Positions 23,222 through 32,732 of a DNA stretch of 64,000 bases are shown in pieces (the stretch's first letter is position 1; each line of letters begins with the position of its first letter). A program made the translations under genes and the position numbers. A model generated the notes under the pieces. That model made no database searches. It was not told the DNA's origin and was given only the letters and a program-made list of their open reading frames with translations. The DNA comes from Beijerinckiaceae bacterium (GTDB lineage: Bacteria > Pseudomonadota > Alphaproteobacteria > Rhizobiales > Beijerinckiaceae), in NCBI GenBank assembly GCA_947452455.1, contig CANGBX010000010.1, positions 42,190 to 106,189 on the forward strand, given 5' to 3'.

Positions 23222-24112
23222 GTGGATTGGGACAAGCTGCGCATTTTTCATGCGGCTGCCGAAGCGGGCTCCTTCACCCATGCCGGTGATGCTTTGGGTT
23301 TGAGCCAATCGGCTGTGAGTCGGCAGGTCAGTGCGCTTGAGCAAGATCTGAAAGTGCCTTTGTTCCATCGTCACGCGCGCGGGTTGATCCTGACCGAACA
23401 AGGCGAGTTGCTGTTTCGCACAGTGAAAGATGTCTGGCAGAAACTCGATGCGACACGCATGCGCCTGTCTGACAATCGCGAACGCCCGCATGGTTTGCTG
23501 CGCGTCACCACCACGATTGGTGTGGGCTCGGAATGGCTAACACCGCGCATTGCGGATTTTTTGGAGCTTTACCCCGATATCGAACTCAATCTGATCTTGT
23601 CGGATGATGAATTGGATATCGGTATGCGCGAAGCAGATATGGCTTTGCGTGTGCGCGAACCCGTGCAGCCCGATCTGATCCGGCGGCGGCTCTTTACGAT
23701 GCATTTTCATGCTTATGCGGCGGCAAGCTATTTGAAGCGCTATGGCCAGCCCAAATCACTTGATGATCTCGATAAGCACCGCATTCTGACTTATGGCGCC
23801 TCGTCCGCACATTATCTGACGAATATCAATTCGCTCCAATATGCGGGTCGCGCTGCGCGCTCACCGCGACCATCAGCCATGACGTGCAATAACATTCCAG
23901 CGCTTCGGCATGCGGTGGAAGCGGGTGCTGGCATTTCAGTTCTGCCGGATTATCTGGTCGGGCCAGATTCCACGCTCGTGCGGATTTTGCCCGAAGCCGA
24001 TATGCCGGAGCTTGATTGCTATCTGGTCTATCCGGAAGAATTGAAAAACGTCGCGCGTATTCAGGTGTTCCGCGACTTTCTGGTCACCAGCGCACAGCGC
24101 TGGGATTTCTGA
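23222..24112 (+). CDS. LysR-family transcriptional regulator
   Basis: 296 residues. The N-terminal winged helix-turn-helix is typical (FHAAAEAGSFTHAGDALGLSQSAVSRQVSALEQ, residues ~9-41, as separate helices). The C-terminal half is a periplasmic-binding-protein-like effector domain with DMALRV and GAGISVLPDYL. The GTG start at 23222 has AAGGA 7-8 nt upstream. Unlike classic LysR regulators it is co-directional with, and just downstream of, trxB, so it may not regulate a divergent target. The effector is unknown. Confidence 0.9.
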   Translation: MDWDKLRIFHAAAEAGSFTHAGDALGLSQSAVSRQVSALEQDLKVPLFHRHARGLILTEQGELLFRTVKDVWQKLDATRMRLSDNRERPHGLLRVTTTIGVGSEWLTPRIADFLELYPDIELNLILSDDELDIGMREADMALRVREPVQPDLIRRRLFTMHFHAYAAASYLKRYGQPKSLDDLDKHRILTYGASSAHYLTNINSLQYAGRAARSPRPSAMTCNNIPALRHAVEAGAGISVLPDYLVGPDSTLVRILPEADMPELDCYLVYPEELKNVARIQVFRDFLVTSAQRWDF

Positions 24113-24114
24113 GG

Positions 24115-24195
24115 CGTCATTGCGAGCCGAAGGCGAAGCAACCCAGAAGGCCGCACGTAGGGCTCTGGTTTGCCTCGCTACGCTCGCAATGACGG
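24115..24195. repeat. Palindromic intergenic repeat, copy 4
   Basis: About 81 bp from CGTCATTGCGAGCCGAAG to GCTCGCAATGACGG, between the convergent lysR-type gene and msrP. It starts 3 nt after the lysR stop. Confidence 0.9.
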
Positions 24196-24196
24196 A

Positions 24197-25153
24197 CTAG
24201 AACCAGATCTTCTCGTTCTCCATCCCCTTGTAGAGATCGGCGACCTGTTCGCCATAGCCGTTGAACAAAGTCGTCGGAATGCGGCTGCCTGTGCCGAGCA
24301 CTTCTTCGGTGGCTTGCGACCAGCGCGGATGGGCGACTTCCGGATTCACATTGGCCCAGAAGCCATATTCGGAAGCCTGCAGTGACTGCCAGAAATTTTT
24401 AGGCTGTGTATCGACAAAAGAAACGCGCGTAATCGACTTCACCGATTTGAAGCCGTATTTCCACGGCGTGTGCAGGCGGATCGGTGCGCCGAATTGTTTG
24501 GCGAGCGGCTTGCCATAAGCACCCGTCACCATAAGTGTCAGATCATTGGTCGCTTCGGCCATGTAAAGACCTTCGACATAGGGCCATGGATACCAGCTCT
24601 GCTTCTGGCCCGGCCCCATTTTCGGATCAAGGAAAGTTTCGAGGCGCACATATTTGGCGCCTGATGTCGGCTTGGCGAGATCGACCAATTGCTTCAGCGT
24701 GAAGCCCGTCCATGGCACGGTCATCGACCAAGCCTCGACACAACGATGGCGATACAACCGCTCTTCGAGTTGGACTTTCTTCAGCAGATCATCGATCGCA
24801 ATTTTGAAGGGCTTTTCGACCAGACCGTCGATGGCAATTTCCCATGGTCGCGTCTTCAGCGTATCCACGCGCGTGAAGATGCGCTTGTCCATGCCGAATT
24901 CGTAAAAATTATTATATTGTCCGTTGAGCTTTTCCGCCGTGACTTCACGGTCGAGCTTGAAAGCCTCATTGCGCCGCGCCGGATACAGGCTGGCGGAGGG
25001 ATCGGCTTCTTGTGCTTGCGCCAATGCAGGCAAAGCGCTCGTGGCAATGGCGCCTGCGCCCGCCCCCAGAAGCGCGCGGCGGTTCAAAAACAGGGATTCG
25101 GGCGTGGCATGGCGCTCGGCAATTTCCCAACCCTTGCGGCGAAAATAATGCAT
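24197..25153 (-). CDS. msrP: Periplasmic methionine sulfoxide reductase, molybdopterin catalytic subunit
   Basis: MsrP (YedY) repairs oxidised methionine in periplasmic proteins with a Mo-molybdopterin cofactor. 318 residues. A Tat signal with NRRALLG (twin Arg at 25-26) ends near ALAQAQ. The molybdenum-ligating Cys is in HRCVEAWSM; PWTGFTLKQL, WPYVEGLYMAEA and LHTPWKYGFKSVK are family hallmarks. Start at 25153 has GGAG about 7 nt upstream; an open extension to 25186 is rejected. The usual haem partner MsrQ is not adjacent. Molybdopterin synthase genes are at 35474-36182. Confidence 0.95.
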   Translation of the reverse strand: MHYFRRKGWEIAERHATPESLFLNRRALLGAGAGAIATSALPALAQAQEADPSASLYPARRNEAFKLDREVTAEKLNGQYNNFYEFGMDKRIFTRVDTLKTRPWEIAIDGLVEKPFKIAIDDLLKKVQLEERLYRHRCVEAWSMTVPWTGFTLKQLVDLAKPTSGAKYVRLETFLDPKMGPGQKQSWYPWPYVEGLYMAEATNDLTLMVTGAYGKPLAKQFGAPIRLHTPWKYGFKSVKSITRVSFVDTQPKNFWQSLQASEYGFWANVNPEVAHPRWSQATEEVLGTGSRIPTTLFNGYGEQVADLYKGMENEKIWF

Positions 25154-25282
25154 CACGATCTCCTGCTTCACTCTGGATGGATTCATGCGCTTAAAAAGCG
25201 CGATAGCAAGTCACGATTGGCACATTACAGCCTTGCTTTGCCCCCGACCGCTCGGCGAAGCTGGGTCAAAAGGAATCTGTCT

Positions 25283-26158
25283 ATGACCAAAGCATTGATC
25301 GGTATTATTGGCGGCTCGGGGATTTACGATCTGCCGGGCCTGAAGGATCTGCGTGAGGAGCGCGTCAAAACGCCATGGGGCGAACCGTCTGACGCTCTGC
25401 GCTTTGGCCGCATTGGCGGGACGGATGCCGTCTTTCTGCCACGCCATGGGCGCGGCCATCGTCTCTCGCCATCAGGCATCAATTACCGCGCCAATATTGA
25501 TGCGCTGAAGCGGGTCGGCGTGACCGATATCGTCTCGGTGTCTGCCTGCGGCTCGTTTCGCGAGGAGCTGGCGCCGGGCACATTCGTGCTCGTCGATCAG
25601 TTTATCGACCGCACGCATGGGCGCGCCTCCTCCTTCTTCGGCAATGGCTGTGTGGCGCATGTCTCCATGGCCCATCCGGTTGCGCCCAAATTGCAGGATT
25701 GTATTGAGGCGGCTGCGCGTGATGAGGGCATCCATGTCGTGCGCGGTGGCACTTATGTCTGTATGGAAGGCCCGCAATTTTCATCTCTTGCGGAATCGCT
25801 CGCCTATAAGGCCATGGGCTGCCATGTCATTGGCATGACGGCTATGCCCGAAGCCAAGCTCGCGCGCGAGGCTGAAATCTCTTATGCGACGGTCGCCATG
25901 GTGACGGATTTCGATTGCTGGCATCCCGACCATGACGAAGTGGATGTGGCCGCTGTTATTAAAGTCGTGCATGAAAATGCGGCCAAGGCGGCAAAACTAT
26001 TGGCGCGATTGATCACGGATTTCCCGAAAGAGCATCAGGCCTGTCCGGTGGGTTCTGACCGCGCGCTCGACAATGCGATTATGACGGCGCCCGCGGTGCG
26101 CGACCCCGATCTGCTCAAAAAGCTTGATGCCATCATGGCTCGCGTGAACGCGCGTTGA
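25283..26158 (+). CDS. mtnP: S-methyl-5'-thioadenosine phosphorylase
   Basis: MtnP splits methylthioadenosine, a by-product of polyamine and homoserine-lactone synthesis, into adenine and methylthioribose-1-phosphate. 291 residues, close to other family members. [63 protein letters not shown] and TDFDCWH are present. The ATG at 25283 has AGGA upstream. apt starts 13 nt after the stop, giving a two-gene salvage operon: adenine released here is turned into AMP. Confidence 0.96.
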   Translation: MTKALIGIIGGSGIYDLPGLKDLREERVKTPWGEPSDALRFGRIGGTDAVFLPRHGRGHRLSPSGINYRANIDALKRVGVTDIVSVSACGSFREELAPGTFVLVDQFIDRTHGRASSFFGNGCVAHVSMAHPVAPKLQDCIEAAARDEGIHVVRGGTYVCMEGPQFSSLAESLAYKAMGCHVIGMTAMPEAKLAREAEISYATVAMVTDFDCWHPDHDEVDVAAVIKVVHENAAKAAKLLARLITDFPKEHQACPVGSDRALDNAIMTAPAVRDPDLLKKLDAIMARVNAR

Positions 26159-26171
26159 AGGACGAAACAGA

Positions 26172-26711
26172 ATGACCATCGAACACGACTTGCGGGATGC
26201 GATCCGCACGATTCCGGATTATCCCAAAGCGGGCATCATGTTTCGTGACATCACGACGCTGCTCGGCAATCCGCGCGCCTTTCGCCGCGCTGTGGATGAA
26301 TTGGTCCAGCCATGGGCGGGCACGAAGATGGATAAGGTCGCGGGCATGGAAGCGCGTGGCTTTATTTTAGGTGGCGCTGTGGCGCACCAATTATCGGCTG
26401 GCTTTGTGCCGATCCGCAAAAAAGGCAAGCTGCCGTTTACGACTGTCTCGATTGCCTATTCGCTGGAATATGGCGTCGATGAAATGGAAATGCATACAGA
26501 TGCCATTGTGAAGGGCGAGCGTGTGATTTTGGTTGACGATTTGATCGCGACGGGCGGCACAGCGGAGGGCGCGGTGAAACTGCTGCAGCAAATGGGCGCA
26601 GAAGTTGTGGCTGCTTGCTTTGTGATTGATCTGCCGGAGCTGGGTGGCGCGAAAAAGATCGAGGCACTCGGCGTGCCTGTGCGCACGCTGGTGAAGTTCG
26701 AAGGGCATTAA
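26172..26711 (+). CDS. apt: Adenine phosphoribosyltransferase
   Basis: Apt makes AMP from adenine and PRPP. 179 residues. The family N-terminus [28 protein letters not shown] and the PRPP-binding [17 protein letters not shown] are all visible. It is paired with mtnP in one operon, so adenine from methylthioadenosine is reused; the PRPP would come from Prs (31635-32576). Confidence 0.97.
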   Translation: MTIEHDLRDAIRTIPDYPKAGIMFRDITTLLGNPRAFRRAVDELVQPWAGTKMDKVAGMEARGFILGGAVAHQLSAGFVPIRKKGKLPFTTVSIAYSLEYGVDEMEMHTDAIVKGERVILVDDLIATGGTAEGAVKLLQQMGAEVVAACFVIDLPELGGAKKIEALGVPVRTLVKFEGH

Positions 26712-26721
26712 GCCCTAGCTT

Positions 26722-26806
26722 CGTCATTGCGAGGAACGTAGTGACGAAGCAATCCAGGGGCTGCAAGTGAGGCTTCTGGATTGCTTCGCTTGCGCTCGCA
26801 ATGACG
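26722..26806. repeat. Palindromic intergenic repeat, copy 5
   Basis: About 85 bp from CGTCATTGCGAGGAACG to GCTCGCAATGACG, between the convergent apt and MaoC-type genes. Confidence 0.9.
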
Positions 26807-26818
26807 TGACTAGATATG

Positions 26819-27790
26819 TCACGCCACCTTCCAGAAATTCACGCTTTCAAATTCAAACACAGCAGCGCCATGTTGGTTGATGCCGGTGTTCTTGGCTTTC
26901 ACCAATCCCCAGCCGGGTCGTGAGGTGAGGCGTTTTTCAATCGCGCGCGTATCATAGGTGATTGTGTCGCCCGCATAGACGGGCTTCAGCCAGCGCAGAT
27001 TTGTAAAGCCGGGCGAGGGGCCGGGTTGCACGGCAGAGCCGCTGCGCTGAACCGTGTCGATAAAGCAGCGCATCCAGCAAGCGGCTGTGTGCCAGCCAGA
27101 AGCAGCAAGTGCTCCAAAGGGGCCGTTCAGTGCCGCTTCATGATCGAGATGAAAATCTTGCGGGTCATAGCGGCGCGCAAATTCAATCACGGCGCTTTCA
27201 GAAAATGACATGCTGCCGAGCACGATGCGCTGGCCTGTTTGCATGTCGGCAAAAGGCGGAATGGTGCCGGCTTCATCAAAGGGCAGGAAGGGCGTCGCGC
27301 TTTCACGCTTCAGATTGGGATGGGCTTGGCGTTTGGCGCCGCGCTTACCGATCATAATGGCATTGTCTTGCACCATGACGGCAGTGCCCGTTTGATCGCT
27401 CAAAGTGAGACGGAATTGCACAATGCCAATCGAGGGGCGTGACTGCGAGACGCGTGCCGAGATGACATCAGCTTGCATCGACAAGATCATGCCGGGCCGA
27501 ACAGGCTTCAGCCATTTGACCTCTTCAATGCCGGGCGCGCCGCGCCCATCGGTGATGTTGAGAAAGCCGTCGCAAATAAGCCGCATGCCAATGGCGCATG
27601 TGTGCCAACCTGATGCTGCAAGACCGCCGAGCATGGAGCGCTGGGCGGCAGCTTCGTCCAGATGAAAAGGCTGCGGATCGAAGGCGCTCGCAAAGGCGAT
27701 CACTTCGTCTTTGGTGATCGCATATTGGCCGAATTCGAGTCGGCTTCCTGCGGGGAAGTCTTCGAAAAAAAGCTGCTTGCCCGTGTTCAT
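26819..27790 (-). CDS. MaoC-like dehydratase with two hot-dog domains
   Basis: 323 residues made of two MaoC-like (R)-hydratase hot-dog domains in tandem: ~8-150 and ~170-320. Both carry the same active-site-like block, FDPQPFHLDEAAA...GGLAASGWHT and YDPQDFHLDHEAA...GALAASGWHT. MaoC proteins hydrate enoyl-CoA, but the exact substrate cannot be told; some double-domain forms act in fatty-acid or methylaspartate pathways. Located 34 bp downstream of the end of ychF on the same strand, but with no clear functional link. Confidence 0.85.
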   Translation of the reverse strand: MNTGKQLFFEDFPAGSRLEFGQYAITKDEVIAFASAFDPQPFHLDEAAAQRSMLGGLAASGWHTCAIGMRLICDGFLNITDGRGAPGIEEVKWLKPVRPGMILSMQADVISARVSQSRPSIGIVQFRLTLSDQTGTAVMVQDNAIMIGKRGAKRQAHPNLKRESATPFLPFDEAGTIPPFADMQTGQRIVLGSMSFSESAVIEFARRYDPQDFHLDHEAALNGPFGALAASGWHTAACWMRCFIDTVQRSGSAVQPGPSPGFTNLRWLKPVYAGDTITYDTRAIEKRLTSRPGWGLVKAKNTGINQHGAAVFEFESVNFWKVA

Positions 27791-27824
27791 GGCATCGCCA
27801 GTTCAAATGGCGGCGCGCAAATCT

Positions 27825-28922
27825 TCAATTCGCGAAACGGAAGTGAAGGCAGTCGCCGTCCTGCACCACATATTCTTTGCCTTCGAGCCGGAATTTTCCG
27901 GCTTCGCGGGCCCCTGCTTCGCCATTGAAGGCGACATAATCTTCGTAAGCAACAGTTTCCGAACGGATGAAGCCTTTTTCGAAATCCGTATGGATGACGC
28001 CGGCGGCTTGCGGGGCTTTCGTGCCCTTTTCAATCGTCCAGGCGCGGGCTTCTTTCGGGCCAACGGTGAAATAAGTCACCAACCCCAAGAGCTGATAGCC
28101 CGCGCGAATGACGCGGTTGAGGCCGGGCTCTTCAAGGCCGACGGCTTCGAGATAATCTCTTTGTTCGTCAGCTGGCAAAACGGCAATCTCGCTCTCGATC
28201 TTGGCCGAGACGACAACAGCGACTGCGCCTTCTTCCTTGGCGCGCGCAGCGACTTTGGCGGAAAAGCCATTGCCCTTGTCGGCTGAGGCTTCTTCGACAT
28301 TGCAGACGTAGAGAACGGGTTTGGAGGACAGCAGGCCCAAGCCTTCAAACAATTTGCGCTCTTCGGCTGTGCGCTCGACCATGCGTGCAGGCTTGCCGTC
28401 GCGCAGCAGGACGAGGCAGCGGTTCATCAGATCGAGAAGCTCCTTGGCTTCTTTGTCGCCGCCCTTGGCTTTCTTCTCCGTATTGGTGACGCGTTTCTCG
28501 AGGCTTTCGAGATCGGCCAGCATCAATTCGGTTTCGATGATTTCGATATCGGCGAGCGGATCAATCTTGCCCTCGACATGGGTAATGTCTGTGTCTTCAA
28601 AGCAGCGCACGACATGGGCAACGGCATCGCATTCGCGGATGTTGGCCAGAAACTGGTTGCCGAGACCTTCACCCTTGGAGGCGCCGCGCACGAGGCCGGC
28701 AATATCGACGAAGGTCAGGCGGGTCGGGATGATTTCCTTGGAGCCGGCAATGGCGGCGAGCTTTTCAAGCCGCGTGTCCGGCACTGCGACGTCACCGACG
28801 TTGGGCTCGATGGTGCAGAAAGGGTAATTGGCCGCTTGCGCGGCGGCCGTCTGCGTGAGGGCGTTGAAGAGGGTCGACTTGCCGACATTCGGCAGGCCAA
28901 CGATGCCGCATTTAAAGCCCAT
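27825..28922 (-). CDS. ychF: Redox-regulated ATPase YchF (Obg-family)
   Basis: YchF (OLA1) is an ATP-preferring Obg-like P-loop protein that binds ribosomes and is linked to stress and redox responses. 365 residues. Motifs are [14 protein letters not shown] near the N-terminus, [12 protein letters not shown] (switch I), [17 protein letters not shown] (switch II) and, in place of the G4 NKxD motif, VCNVEE. The central coiled coil and C-terminal TGS domain ([19 protein letters not shown] in part) are present. Start at 28922 gives the standard length; the frame is open to 29000 without a better start. It is divergent from ychJ. Confidence 0.95.
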   Translation of the reverse strand: MGFKCGIVGLPNVGKSTLFNALTQTAAAQAANYPFCTIEPNVGDVAVPDTRLEKLAAIAGSKEIIPTRLTFVDIAGLVRGASKGEGLGNQFLANIRECDAVAHVVRCFEDTDITHVEGKIDPLADIEIIETELMLADLESLEKRVTNTEKKAKGGDKEAKELLDLMNRCLVLLRDGKPARMVERTAEERKLFEGLGLLSSKPVLYVCNVEEASADKGNGFSAKVAARAKEEGAVAVVVSAKIESEIAVLPADEQRDYLEAVGLEEPGLNRVIRAGYQLLGLVTYFTVGPKEARAWTIEKGTKAPQAAGVIHTDFEKGFIRSETVAYEDYVAFNGEAGAREAGKFRLEGKEYVVQDGDCLHFRFAN

Positions 28923-29046
28923 GATGGTCTCGATAGTTTTGGGGGAGGGCAAGACGCCCGAATTGCCCTGTCCTATGGAACGCAGGCGGGGAAAAGGCAA
29001 GGTGCTCCCCTTGCTTCGGAGCCTTTTGGCGGGCTATCTGCGCTCC

Positions 29047-29565
29047 ATGACACAGATCACTTGCCCCTGCCGCAAGACGGCCGAGAAAACCCTCCCCTTC
29101 GCGGACTGCTGCGAGCCCTATCTGACGGGTGCCGCCAAGGCGCCGAGCGCGGAAGCTCTGATGCGTGCCCGCTATTCGGCCTTTGCTACCGGCAAGATCG
29201 ATTATCTGATCGACTCGGTTGCCCCTGAAGCCCGCGGCGACATCGAGCGTGGCTCGCTGGAAGCTTGGGCGCGCGAAAGCGAATGGCATGGACTTGATAT
29301 TGTCGAGACGGTCGAAGGCCGTCCGGGCAACAAGACGGGCATTGTGGAATTCGTCGCGCATTTCACGCGCGCGGGCGATGAGCGCGAAGCGCATCACGAA
29401 CGCTCGACCTTCCGCTTCGATGACAAAGACCAGTGCTGGTATTTTATCGACGGCGCGCGCCCCAAGGGCCGCACGATTGTGAAAGGCCCGCAGATCGGCC
29501 GCAATGATCCGTGCTCGTGCGGGTCTGGAAAGAAATACAAGAAGTGCTGCGGCGCGGCTGCGTAA
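29047..29565 (+). CDS. ychJ: YchJ family protein with SEC-C zinc motifs
   Basis: A 172-residue UPF0225/YchJ protein of unknown function. An N-terminal Cys cluster ([17 protein letters not shown]) and a C-terminal SEC-C motif ([15 protein letters not shown]) are likely zinc-binding; the middle is a SnoaL/NTF2-like domain. SEC-C motifs elsewhere, as in SecA, bind SecB or ribosomes. It is divergent from ychF and its stop abuts that of the convergent pth gene. Confidence 0.88.
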   Translation: MTQITCPCRKTAEKTLPFADCCEPYLTGAAKAPSAEALMRARYSAFATGKIDYLIDSVAPEARGDIERGSLEAWARESEWHGLDIVETVEGRPGNKTGIVEFVAHFTRAGDEREAHHERSTFRFDDKDQCWYFIDGARPKGRTIVKGPQIGRNDPCSCGSGKKYKKCCGAAA

Positions 29566-30171
29566 TCACTTCTGCCCAGGAATTTTCTCATCCTTGAAAC
29601 CTGCCGCATCCATCGCGAGGTGGATGCGGTTCTGGAAGCTCGCATCTTCGCCTTTGGCCAGCAGCGATGCATCGTGTGCGATGCAATCACACAAGGCTTC
29701 CACCCATTTCATTTCATTTTTGCCAAAATCATTCAGCACGAAAGAATGGACGAGGTTTTTATCGCCCGGATGGCCGATGCCCAGCCGTACGCGGCGATAA
29801 TCATTGCCCATATGGGCGGTAATGGAGCGAAGCCCATTGTGCCCCGCATTGCCGCCGCCTTTTTTGATGCGCAATTTAGCGGGCGGTAGGTCAAGCTCGT
29901 CGTGAAAAACGACAATGTCTTCAAGCGCTATTTTATGAAAGCGTGCAGCTTCGCTAACGGCGCGGCCGCTTTCATTCATAAAAGTCTGCGGCTGCATGAG
30001 AATGACGCGTTCCGCGCCAATCGTGCCTTCTGTGCAAAGGGCCTGATATTTTGGCCGCGCGGCAGGAAAGTTATGCGCGCGTGCAATGGCTTCAATCGCC
30101 ATGAAGCCGATATTGTGGCGGTTGCCCGCATATTGGCGGCCCGGATTGCCAAGCCCGACAAAGAGCAGCAT
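29566..30171 (-). CDS. pth: Peptidyl-tRNA hydrolase
   Basis: Pth frees tRNAs from prematurely released peptidyl-tRNA. 201 residues. [22 protein letters not shown] carries the conserved Asn and catalytic His; HDELDLP and [13 protein letters not shown] follow. GAGGGG lies upstream of the ATG at 30171. It follows rplY on the same strand, the rplY-pth order found in most proteobacteria, with a 70-bp gap that holds a strong hairpin. Confidence 0.97.
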   Translation of the reverse strand: MLLFVGLGNPGRQYAGNRHNIGFMAIEAIARAHNFPAARPKYQALCTEGTIGAERVILMQPQTFMNESGRAVSEAARFHKIALEDIVVFHDELDLPPAKLRIKKGGGNAGHNGLRSITAHMGNDYRRVRLGIGHPGDKNLVHSFVLNDFGKNEMKWVEALCDCIAHDASLLAKGEDASFQNRIHLAMDAAGFKDEKIPGQK

Positions 30172-30189
30172 TTCGACCCCTCAATATGA

Positions 30190-30219
30190 AACCGCCCGCG
30201 CGAGAGGCGCGGGCGGCAA
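30190..30219 (-). terminator. Strong hairpin between rplY and pth
   Basis: A 10-bp perfect stem (CCGCCCGCGC / GCGCGGGCGG) with a GAGAG loop. Only a short TTTC follows on the minus strand, so it may weaken rather than stop read-through into pth, or act as an mRNA 3' stabiliser for rplY. Confidence 0.5.
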
Positions 30220-30241
30220 CATTAACATGGTGCGAAGAAGA

Positions 30242-30868
30242 TTACTTCTTGGCAGCCGGAGCAGCTGCAGCCGGAGCGGCAGCGGCAGGTGTTTCTTCAG
30301 CCTTTGACGGCGGCGTGATCGAGGCAATCGTGAAGTTGCCAGCCTGAGTAGGCTTGCAGCCTTCAGGAAGCGTCACGTCACCGATGTGCAGCGATTCTGC
30401 AATGTCGAGCTTCGACAGATCGGCGCTGATCGACTCAGGGATCTGATCAGCCGGGACCTTCATCTCGACGGAATGCAGCACGATGTTGAGCGCGCCGCCC
30501 TTCTTGATGCCGGGGCTGGTTTCCTGATTGACGAAATGCACCGGCACGTTGACGCGCAGACGCGAGCCTGGACGCAGGCGCAAGAAGTCGACATGGACAG
30601 GGGTGTCCTTGACGACATCGAGCTGATAATCGCGCGGAATGACGCGTTCTTTGCGGCCGCCCAGATCGATCTCGAAGATCGTCGTCAGGAAGTGACCCGC
30701 ATAGATCAGCTTGTTGATTTCACGGTAATCGAGCGAGATGGCTTCGGCGTCGACGCCGCCACCATAAATCACGCCCGGAACACGGCCTTCACGGCGTACG
30801 CTGCGGGCGGCCCCCTTGCCAGTCCCGCTGCGGACCGTGGCTGCCAGCTGTTTGGTTGCTGCTGCCAT
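30242..30868 (-). CDS. rplY: 50S ribosomal protein L25/general stress protein Ctc
   Basis: The longer, CTC-type L25 that binds 5S rRNA. 208 residues. The N-terminal L25 domain shows [17 protein letters not shown] and PGVIYGG. The C-terminal TL5/CTC domain follows, and the tail is Ala/Pro-rich ([14 protein letters not shown]), as often seen in Alphaproteobacteria. AAGGACC precedes the ATG at 30868. Confidence 0.95.
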   Translation of the reverse strand: MAAATKQLAATVRSGTGKGAARSVRREGRVPGVIYGGGVDAEAISLDYREINKLIYAGHFLTTIFEIDLGGRKERVIPRDYQLDVVKDTPVHVDFLRLRPGSRLRVNVPVHFVNQETSPGIKKGGALNIVLHSVEMKVPADQIPESISADLSKLDIAESLHIGDVTLPEGCKPTQAGNFTIASITPPSKAEETPAAAAPAAAAPAAKK

Positions 30869-31034
30869 TGGTTTGGTCCTTACTTAAACAAAAATACTCC
30901 CGTGCCTCCAAGGGTGTCGGCGGGAGCAGGGCGGTGTTTAAGGGAAAAGGGCCGGAGTGGCAATGGTGGGGGCTTCCCGTATAGGGGAGGAGATGTTATT
31001 CTTACAAAATAAGTATCGATCATGGATTTGTAAG

Positions 31035-31247
31035 ATGTCTGATACCGCCACTTTGAGCAGCAAATTCCAGATTTCCATCCCCAAGCCGGTTCGTGAGGGC
31101 CAAGGTTGGCAGGCTGGGCAGGAGTTTGTCTTTATCCCCAAGGGCAAGGGTGTGCTGGTCATGCCGGTGCCAGACCGCGCGCGGCTGCGCGGAATTGCCA
31201 AAGGGGCGGACGTGAGCGACTACCGTGATCGTACGGACCGTTTCTGA
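31035..31247 (+). CDS. AbrB/MazE-type antitoxin (VapB-like)
   Basis: A 70-residue swapped-hairpin AbrB DNA-binding protein: ATLSSKFQISIPKPVRE is the typical N-terminus, and the short tail would wrap the toxin. Its stop overlaps the start of the PIN-domain gene by one base (TGATG), the standard toxin-antitoxin arrangement. It likely represses its own promoter in the gap after rplY; no operator was resolved. Confidence 0.85.
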   Translation: MSDTATLSSKFQISIPKPVREGQGWQAGQEFVFIPKGKGVLVMPVPDRARLRGIAKGADVSDYRDRTDRF

Positions 31248-31621
31248 TGATCGTGGTCGACACGTCCAGCTGGATCGAATGGTTGACCGATAGTCCTGTG
31301 GGGCAGCGCATCGAGGCCCTGTTGCCCAAGCGCGAGGAAATTGTGGTTCCCACGCTTGTTCAGCTTGAGCTGACCAAATGGCTATTGCGCACCTGCGGCG
31401 AAGACGTGGCCGACGAGGTTTTAGCCTATACGGAAAAATGCCACGTGGTCGCGCTGGATACGCGCATCGCCCTTTTGGCGGCAGAGCTCTCGCGCAAGCA
31501 TCAATTGGCGACTGCAGACGCTATTATCTTTGCAACGGCGCATCTGTCTGGTTTCGAGCTGCTCACCTGTGATGCGCATTTTGATGGCTTTCCGGGTGTC
31601 ACCTTCATTCAGAAGAGCTGA
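31247..31621 (+). CDS. vapC: PIN-domain RNase toxin (VapC-like)
   Basis: 124 residues with a complete PIN active site: D5 (VVDTSSW), E41 (LVQLELTKW), D91 (ATADAIIFATA) and D109 (TCDAHF). These acidic residues bind the metal for RNA cleavage in VapC toxins, which often target tRNA or rRNA. It is paired with the AbrB-type antitoxin just upstream. Its stop is 14 nt from the end of the convergent prs gene. Confidence 0.88.
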   Translation: MIVVDTSSWIEWLTDSPVGQRIEALLPKREEIVVPTLVQLELTKWLLRTCGEDVADEVLAYTEKCHVVALDTRIALLAAELSRKHQLATADAIIFATAHLSGFELLTCDAHFDGFPGVTFIQKS

Positions 31622-31634
31622 CAGGGCGCCTTTC

Positions 31635-32576
31635 TCAATCAAAAAGGCTCGAGACCGATTCTTCCTTCGCAGTGCGGGCAATGGCTTCGCCCATCAGGGG
31701 GGCGATGGAGATGACGCGGATATTGCTCGCGACCCGCACAGCTTCCGTCGGTTGGATGGAATCGGTGACGACCAATTCCTTCAGCTTGGACGAGGAGATG
31801 CGCGCCACAGCGCCGCCCGAGAGCACGCCGTGGGTAATATAGGCGCGCACTTCTTTGGCGCCGCGCGCCAGAAGAGCTTCAGCCGCATTGCAGAGCGTGC
31901 CGCCGGAATCGACGATATCATCTACCAGAATGCAGCTTTTGCCTGACACGTCGCCGATGACATTCATGACTTCGGATTCGCCAGCGCGCTCGCGGCGTTT
32001 GTCGACGATAGCGAGCGGCGCATCAATGCGTTTGGCGAGCGCGCGCGCACGCACCACGCCGCCGACGTCAGGTGAAATCACCATGACATTGTTGAGATCG
32101 AGACGTTCCTTGATGTCGCGCACCATGACGGGCGCGCCGAACAGATTGTCGGTTGGAATATCAAAGAAGCCCTGAATCTGGCCGGCATGCAGATCGACCG
32201 TCAGTACGCGGTCAACGCCCGCGCGGGTGATCAGGTTGGAGACGAGCTTGGCCGAGATCGGTGCGCGCGGAGCTGGTTTGCGGTCCTGACGGGCGTAACC
32301 GAAATAGGGAACGACTGCAGTGATGCGGCGGGCGGATGCGCGGCGCAACGCATCCGTCATGATCAGCAGTTCCATCAGATGGTCGTTGGCCGGAAAGGAT
32401 GTCGACTGGATGATGAACGTGTCCTGCCCGCGGACGTTTTCCTGAATTTCGACGAAGATTTCCATGTCGGCGAAGCGCCGGACCTGACACTTGGTCATCG
32501 GCACGCCGAGATAGGCGGCAATGGAATCGGCGAGTGCCCGGTTGGAGTTTCCTGCGAGAAGTTTGATGTCGCTCAT
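31635..32576 (-). CDS. prs: Ribose-phosphate pyrophosphokinase
   Basis: Prs makes PRPP from ribose-5-phosphate and ATP for nucleotide, histidine and tryptophan synthesis. 313 residues. [42 protein letters not shown] and the PRPP-binding [13 protein letters not shown] are canonical. Start at 32576 ([10 protein letters not shown]) has AAGGGG upstream; an open extension to 32642 is rejected. Confidence 0.97.
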   Translation of the reverse strand: MSDIKLLAGNSNRALADSIAAYLGVPMTKCQVRRFADMEIFVEIQENVRGQDTFIIQSTSFPANDHLMELLIMTDALRRASARRITAVVPYFGYARQDRKPAPRAPISAKLVSNLITRAGVDRVLTVDLHAGQIQGFFDIPTDNLFGAPVMVRDIKERLDLNNVMVISPDVGGVVRARALAKRIDAPLAIVDKRRERAGESEVMNVIGDVSGKSCILVDDIVDSGGTLCNAAEALLARGAKEVRAYITHGVLSGGAVARISSSKLKELVVTDSIQPTEAVRVASNIRVISIAPLMGEAIARTAKEESVSSLFD

Positions 32577-32732
32577 ATCGGAACCCCTTGCCCGTGCTGG
32601 CCATGTTGGGCGGGGTTTAGCAAGCTTGCCGGGCCCAAACAACCAAACCTTGCCGCGCGCACGCGTGATCCACCGGAAAACATGAGCATTCCCCGACGCT
32701 CAAGGCTTTCTTTGGGCCCGGTCTGTGCCTAG

